From: Bifidobacterium breve
GTDB lineage: Bacteria; Actinomycetota; Acidimicrobiia; Acidimicrobiales; Ilumatobacteraceae
Length of the DNA: 10,008 nt
Direction of reading: 5' to 3'
Assembly (NCBI GenBank): GCA_945896935.1
Contig: CAMDER010000054.1
Coordinates: 1 to 10,008, forward strand
Shown: positions 6,990 to 10,008 of the stretch, one piece after another
How positions within the stretch are numbered: the first letter of the stretch is position 1
How the letters are laid out: every line of letters begins with the position of its first letter
Notes under the pieces: generated by a model
Told to the model about the DNA's origin: nothing
Databases searched by the model: none
Seen by the model: the letters and a program-made list of their open reading frames with translations, nothing else
Position numbers and translations under genes: made by a program

Positions 6990-7027
6990 CTGCATATCCA
7001 TTCATTCAGTATTCATATCCAATGCAG
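6990..7027. promoter_or_regulatory. Direct repeats 21 bp apart framed by an inverted repeat (candidate operator)
   Basis: CATATCCA occurs at 6993-7000 and again at 7014-7021, a 21-bp period equal to about two helical turns, so both copies face the same side of the DNA. The block is framed by CTGCAT (6990-6995) and its inverse ATGCAG (7022-7027). It lies between divergent purA and the importer operon, where a regulator could control either side. A weak promoter-like pair for the importer overlaps it (TTCAGT 7005-7010, GATAAA 7027-7032). Repeats are seen; the role is inferred. Confidence 0.35.
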
Positions 7028-7034
7028 ATAAATC

Positions 7035-7094
7035 ACGCTTCGGCGTCACCTCACTGAGACACAGTGACGAGCGGTCAACACAACAGTGTTGATC
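7035..7094 (+). promoter_or_regulatory. Structured leader before the ABC importer operon
   Basis: Three stem-loops follow one another. ACGC/GCGT at 7035-7046 closes a TTCG loop of the very stable C(UUCG)G kind. TCACTG 7051-7056 pairs with CAGTGA 7062-7067. GGTCAACAC 7073-7081 pairs with GTGTTGATC 7086-7094 around AACA. An alternative 6-bp pairing, CGTCAC 7044-7049 with GTGACG 7064-7069, would break both of the first two stems. None is followed by a T-run. The last stem is also an 18-bp DNA palindrome and could be an operator instead. It ends 28 bases before the start codon. No known riboswitch class was recognised. Confidence 0.4.
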
Positions 7095-7113
7095 ATCCGT
7101 GAACACAACCAAA

Positions 7114-7117
7114 AGGA
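7114..7117 (+). promoter_or_regulatory. Ribosome-binding site of the substrate-binding protein
   Basis: AGGA in an A-rich stretch, five bases before ATG 7123. It favours this start over the upstream in-frame GTG at 7099 and the later ATG at 7147. Confidence 0.75.
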
Positions 7118-7122
7118 AAACG

Positions 7123-8328
7123 ATGATCCCCTCAAAGTACTCATCCATGCGCAAGATGGCGTCACTCGCCATTGTTGCTGGTTTGGCACTCGCAGCCTGT
7201 GGCGGCGACGATTCCAGCACCAGCGAAACAACAAAAGCTCCTGCTGCTACCGAAGCACCCGCAGATGACGCCACTGAAACCACCGAAGCAATGGACGCAA
7301 CAGAAGCCGATCCGCTTGCCGCTCTCTACGAAGAGTGCCAGGCCGAAGGAGCCAAGGTTAACTTGATCGCTCTTCCCGACGAATGGGCCAACTACAAGGG
7401 CATCCTCGCTTCATTCGGCGAGAAGTATCCCGATGTTGAGTATCCCGTGGCCAACCCCGACGCCTCGTCGAAAGAAGAAATGGAAGCTGTTCAGACATTG
7501 GCTGGACAAGACGACATGCCCGACAACGTTGACGTCAGCCCCGCAATTGCCCAGGAAATGGTTGATGCTGGTTTGTTCGAGCCCTACGTTTTGTCAACCG
7601 ACGCCGAGATCCCCGCAGGCTTGAAGGATGCCGACAACAACTGGACCGCTGCCTACTACGGAATTATGGCAATCACCACCAACACCAAGATTGCCCCCGT
7701 GGCTCCGACGTCATTTGCTGACTTAATGAACCCCGAATACGAAGGCCTCGTTGCCTTGAACGGTGATCCTCGTGAATCTGGTGCAGCATTCGCCGCAGTT
7801 ATGGCGGCTTCACTTGCCAACGGCGGCAGCGCCGATGACATCTTGCCCGGCATCCAGTACTTCGCCGACCTCAAGGCTGCCGGCAACCTCGGTGGCACCG
7901 ATGTCACCAAGGAAACCGTTTTGTCCGGTGAAACCCCCATCACCATTGACTGGAGCTACAACGTTCCGGGATTGGCCGCTGAACTCGAAGCTGCTGGGAT
8001 CACCTACGAAACCAACTTCCCGAGCGACGGTGTGTACGGCGGCTTCTACGGCCAGGGAGTCATCAAGGACTCACCTCACCAGGCTTGCTCCAAGTTGTGG
8101 ATGGAACACATCTTCAGCGATGAAGGCGCACTGGGCTACCTCGAAGGTGGCGCTGTCCCGGCTCGTATCGAAGCCTTGACCGCTGCTGGACTCGTGACCG
8201 AAGAAGTCAAGGCCAACTTGCCGCCAGACGAATTGGTTGCGCAGATTAGCTTCTTGACCCCTGCTCAGATTGCGGCTGCAAAAGCCGTGCTCGCCGAGCA
8301 GTGGGGCCCAATGGTGGCTGACGCCTGA
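7123..8328 (+). CDS. ABC importer substrate-binding lipoprotein
   Basis: A 401-residue periplasmic-type solute-binding protein anchored as a lipoprotein. The signal peptide has a basic N-region (MRK) and a hydrophobic core ending in the lipobox LAAC, with lipidated Cys26. An acidic Ser/Thr/Ala/Glu-rich linker runs to about residue 65, and the binding fold from about 77 to the end. KVNLIALPDEW near 78 and the stretch NNWTAAYYGIMAITTNTK resemble binding proteins of the ferric iron, spermidine/putrescine and phosphonate group, so the ligand cannot be fixed from sequence. Cys72 and Cys322 are the only other cysteines of the mature protein and may form a disulfide. Codons are noticeably richer in C-ending choices (GCC, AAC, ACC) than in the permeases, suggesting high expression. 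It is the first gene of an operon: the next start codon comes two bases after its stop. Confidence 0.93.
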   Translation: MIPSKYSSMRKMASLAIVAGLALAACGGDDSSTSETTKAPAATEAPADDATETTEAMDATEADPLAALYEECQAEGAKVNLIALPDEWANYKGILASFGEKYPDVEYPVANPDASSKEEMEAVQTLAGQDDMPDNVDVSPAIAQEMVDAGLFEPYVLSTDAEIPAGLKDADNNWTAAYYGIMAITTNTKIAPVAPTSFADLMNPEYEGLVALNGDPRESGAAFAAVMAASLANGGSADDILPGIQYFADLKAAGNLGGTDVTKETVLSGETPITIDWSYNVPGLAAELEAAGITYETNFPSDGVYGGFYGQGVIKDSPHQACSKLWMEHIFSDEGALGYLEGGAVPARIEALTAAGLVTEEVKANLPPDELVAQISFLTPAQIAAAKAVLAEQWGPMVADA

Positions 8329-8330
8329 TC

Positions 8331-9254
8331 GTGGCGTCCACTCATACCTCCCCCAAAAAAGTCGAGGGGGTCGTCGCAACTGCGACGGCCCCCTCGTTCT
8401 TTTCGGTACTTCGACGAGTCTCGGCTTGGTCGGGGCTTCTTCCATTTTTTCTTTTTCTCATTTTGTTTCTGTTTATCCCGGCTGTCAGCGTTTTCTCTCA
8501 GGCCCTTCACGACGCTGATGGATCATTCGGGTTCAGCGCAATGCGCGAGGCCATCTCGGGACAAAACCTTGATGCCTTTGTTTTCTCGTTGAAGTTCTCG
8601 GCTGGGGCCGCATTCGTTGGCGTGGTCTTGGGTGGTTTGTTGGCCTACGCCGCGGCCACCGCTACACGGCCCCGTTGGCTACGCAACATCGTGAGTTCAT
8701 TCAGTGGAGTTGCCGCCAACATGGGTGGGCTCCCTCTCGCCTTCGCATTTCTTAGTCTCCTCGGACGCCAAGGACTTGGCACCAAAATTCTTAACGCATT
8801 TGGTTGGGATCTTTATGCCGGCGACTTCAAACTTGGCGAAGTCTCCGGCCTCATCACTGTGTACTCGTACTTCAATATTCCACTGATGGTCCTCATCACG
8901 CTGCCAGCTATCGATGGATTGAAAACATCCTGGAGAGAAGCATGCGCCAATCTTGGCGGTAGCGCTTGGACCTATTGGCGCAGAGTTGGGTTGCCAATTC
9001 TTGCACCTTCACTTCTTGGCGGCTTCTTGTTGCTCTTCGCCAATTCGTTCAGCGCCTATGCAACGGCACGGCAACTGACCGACAACTCAAAAATCGTTCC
9101 ACTTCGAATTAGTTTCTTTTTGGGCGGGGATATCTCAATTGGCGAAGACGCCGTTGGATATTCACTTGCTGCTTGGATGATCATCTTGATGGGCCTCAGC
9201 ATGGCCGCATACTGGTTGCTTCGTCGACGAGCCGAACGTTGGAGTGACTCATGA
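8331..9254 (+). CDS. ABC importer permease 1 (PotB-like)
   Basis: A 307-residue inner-membrane permease with about six hydrophobic segments: around 35-56, 87-106, 124-143, 174-194, 225-243 and 278-299. The cytoplasmic coupling loop has the EAA motif, WREACANLGG at 201-210, followed by WRRVGLPILAPSLLGG, which docks the ATPase. The start is GTG, two bases after the stop of the binding-protein gene and without a Shine-Dalgarno sequence, so initiation probably depends on ribosomes finishing the upstream gene. An in-frame stop lies four codons upstream, and no ATG, GTG or TTG appears in frame until inside the first membrane segment, so GTG 8331 is effectively forced. A terminator-like hairpin covers codons 11-25. 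Its stop overlaps the next gene's start. The substrate is unassigned. Confidence 0.9.
   Translation: MASTHTSPKKVEGVVATATAPSFFSVLRRVSAWSGLLPFFLFLILFLFIPAVSVFSQALHDADGSFGFSAMREAISGQNLDAFVFSLKFSAGAAFVGVVLGGLLAYAAATATRPRWLRNIVSSFSGVAANMGGLPLAFAFLSLLGRQGLGTKILNAFGWDLYAGDFKLGEVSGLITVYSYFNIPLMVLITLPAIDGLKTSWREACANLGGSAWTYWRRVGLPILAPSLLGGFLLLFANSFSAYATARQLTDNSKIVPLRISFFLGGDISIGEDAVGYSLAAWMIILMGLSMAAYWLLRRRAERWSDS
8363..8403 (+). terminator. Terminator-shaped hairpin inside the 5' end of permease 1
   Basis: CGAGGGGG at 8363-8370 pairs perfectly with CCCCCTCG at 8389-8396. The stem continues with 8371-8377 against 8382-8388 (one T-G wobble), giving 15 bp closed by an AACT loop. TTCTTTT at 8397-8403 follows at once. 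This is the form of a strong intrinsic terminator, yet it covers codons 11-25 of the permease gene. It may stop part of transcription after the binding-protein gene, or protect that mRNA's 3' end, so that more binding protein than permease is made. The structure is seen; partial termination is inferred. Confidence 0.75.
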
Positions 9255-10008
9255 GACATTCTCGTATCCAACGAACACTTGGACGTTTGCTCCCAACTCT
9301 TGTCTTGATCGCAAGCGCAATCTTCTTCGCGTTTCCTCTACTTGCAATGGCGCGTTTCGCTTTTCAAAACCTGCAAGTCATTGACCTTGGTTGGAACAAT
9401 CTTTTTGAGAAATGGTCATTTACCTCAGTAACTGCTTCATTTTCAGATGATTTCTTCTCCGAGGCTCTTACTCTCAGTTTGAAGTTGGCGGCAGGAACAG
9501 CTCTCTTCACTTTGGGACTTTTGATACCCACCGCGGTTTGGGTGCATCTTCGCCTACCAAAGGCCCGCGTTTTCGTGGAGTTCTTAACCATCTTGCCGTA
9601 TGTCATTCCAGCGATCGCACTTGTTGCAGGAATCGTGGTTGTCAAACCTCATGCCCGTTGGTTCTTAAATAGTGATTACTCGCTAATTCCGTTTTACGTC
9701 GTACTTGCCTTGCCGTTTACTTATCGCAGTATTGATACTGGTTTGCGAGCAATTGATCTCAAGGTGTTAGTTGAGGCATCTCGAAGTCTTGGTTCGACCT
9801 GGATTGCAACCCTTTTCAGAGTGGTCATTCCTAATCTTCGGGCAGCAATTATCTCGAGTACTTTTCTCACAGTGGCCGTCGTATTGGGCGAGTACACGAT
9901 TTCAGACGTGCTCTTGAAACGAACATTCCCATCGTTCATGGCGCAGTATCGACAAAGCGACCCCCGTGGAGGATACGCACTTGCGATCCTTGCATTGTTA
10001 GGCACCAC
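9251..10008 (+). CDS. ABC importer permease 2 (PotC-like), cut by window edge
   Basis: The frame is open from ATG 9251 to the last base: 252 complete codons and two bases of the next. The start overlaps the permease 1 stop as ATGA, a standard coupling arrangement. A basic N-terminus (MRHSRIQRTLGRLL) precedes a first membrane segment near residues 15-35; later hydrophobic stretches alternate in permease fashion. The EAA loop reads VEASRSLGSTW with Glu175, Ala176 and Gly181, followed by FRVVIPNLR. Further on, LGEYTISDVLLKRTFPSFM resembles the corresponding region of iron and polyamine permeases. It would form a heterodimer channel with permease 1; the ATPase is expected beyond the edge. The C-terminus, probably only a short piece, is missing. 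Confidence 0.9.
   Translation, partial: MRHSRIQRTLGRLLPTLVLIASAIFFAFPLLAMARFAFQNLQVIDLGWNNLFEKWSFTSVTASFSDDFFSEALTLSLKLAAGTALFTLGLLIPTAVWVHLRLPKARVFVEFLTILPYVIPAIALVAGIVVVKPHARWFLNSDYSLIPFYVVLALPFTYRSIDTGLRAIDLKVLVEASRSLGSTWIATLFRVVIPNLRAAIISSTFLTVAVVLGEYTISDVLLKRTFPSFMAQYRQSDPRGGYALAILALLGT

Noticed and set aside
7035..7094. Thiamine pyrophosphate riboswitch, because CTGAGA occurs at 7054-7059
   Set aside because: The other conserved TPP elements (the GGGG-containing first stem and the CCTGATC...GTAGGGA part) are absent.
7002..7283. 93-codon minus-strand frame over the importer leader and signal peptide
   Set aside because: It is the reverse of the signal peptide and linker codons plus the structured leader, with no ribosome-binding site or known motif.

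Overview
The window most likely comes from an actinobacterial chromosome of moderate GC. The best guess is an Acidimicrobiia-type aquatic actinobacterium. This is inference from three things: a tandem tRNA-Asp/tRNA-Phe pair (an order also seen in mycobacteria), a basic protein that resembles a conserved actinobacterial family as I recall it, and a lipoprotein whose lipobox is followed by a Gly-Asp-Ser/Thr/Glu/Ala-rich linker. No phage, insertion sequence, CRISPR array or integrase is visible.

Layout: tRNA-Asp and tRNA-Phe (6-183, +) sit next to a large membrane acyltransferase with a C-terminal SGNH domain (188-2341, +), whose start codon is only four bases past the tRNA. Running towards it are an acyl-CoA thioesterase II (tesB, 2302-3135, -) and orotate phosphoribosyltransferase (pyrE, 3177-3758, -). 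The acyltransferase and tesB coding regions overlap tail to tail by 40 bases. Divergent from pyrE is a small basic protein of unknown function (3914-4315, +). It ends three bases from purB (4319-5629, -), which is translationally coupled to purA (5626-6924, -). The purA and purB products together convert IMP to AMP, and PyrE belongs to UMP synthesis, so the minus-strand block is mainly nucleotide biosynthesis.

From 7123 to the right edge lies an ABC importer operon on the plus strand: a lipoprotein substrate-binding protein, a first permease, and a second permease cut by the window edge. Both permeases carry an EAA-type loop. The ATPase is not in the window and is probably downstream. The substrate cannot be assigned; the family resembles the spermidine/putrescine, ferric iron and phosphonate importers.

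The most interesting signals are regulatory. (1) A 15-bp GC-rich stem followed by a T-rich tract has the shape of an intrinsic terminator and lies inside the first codons of permease 1. It could set the ratio of binding protein to permease through translation-dependent attenuation. (2) The leader before the binding-protein gene holds three consecutive stem-loops and a mutually exclusive alternative pairing. Just upstream are direct repeats 21 bp apart. (3) Processing of tRNA-Phe would leave the acyltransferase mRNA with almost no leader. No complete new defence or biosynthetic system is evident.
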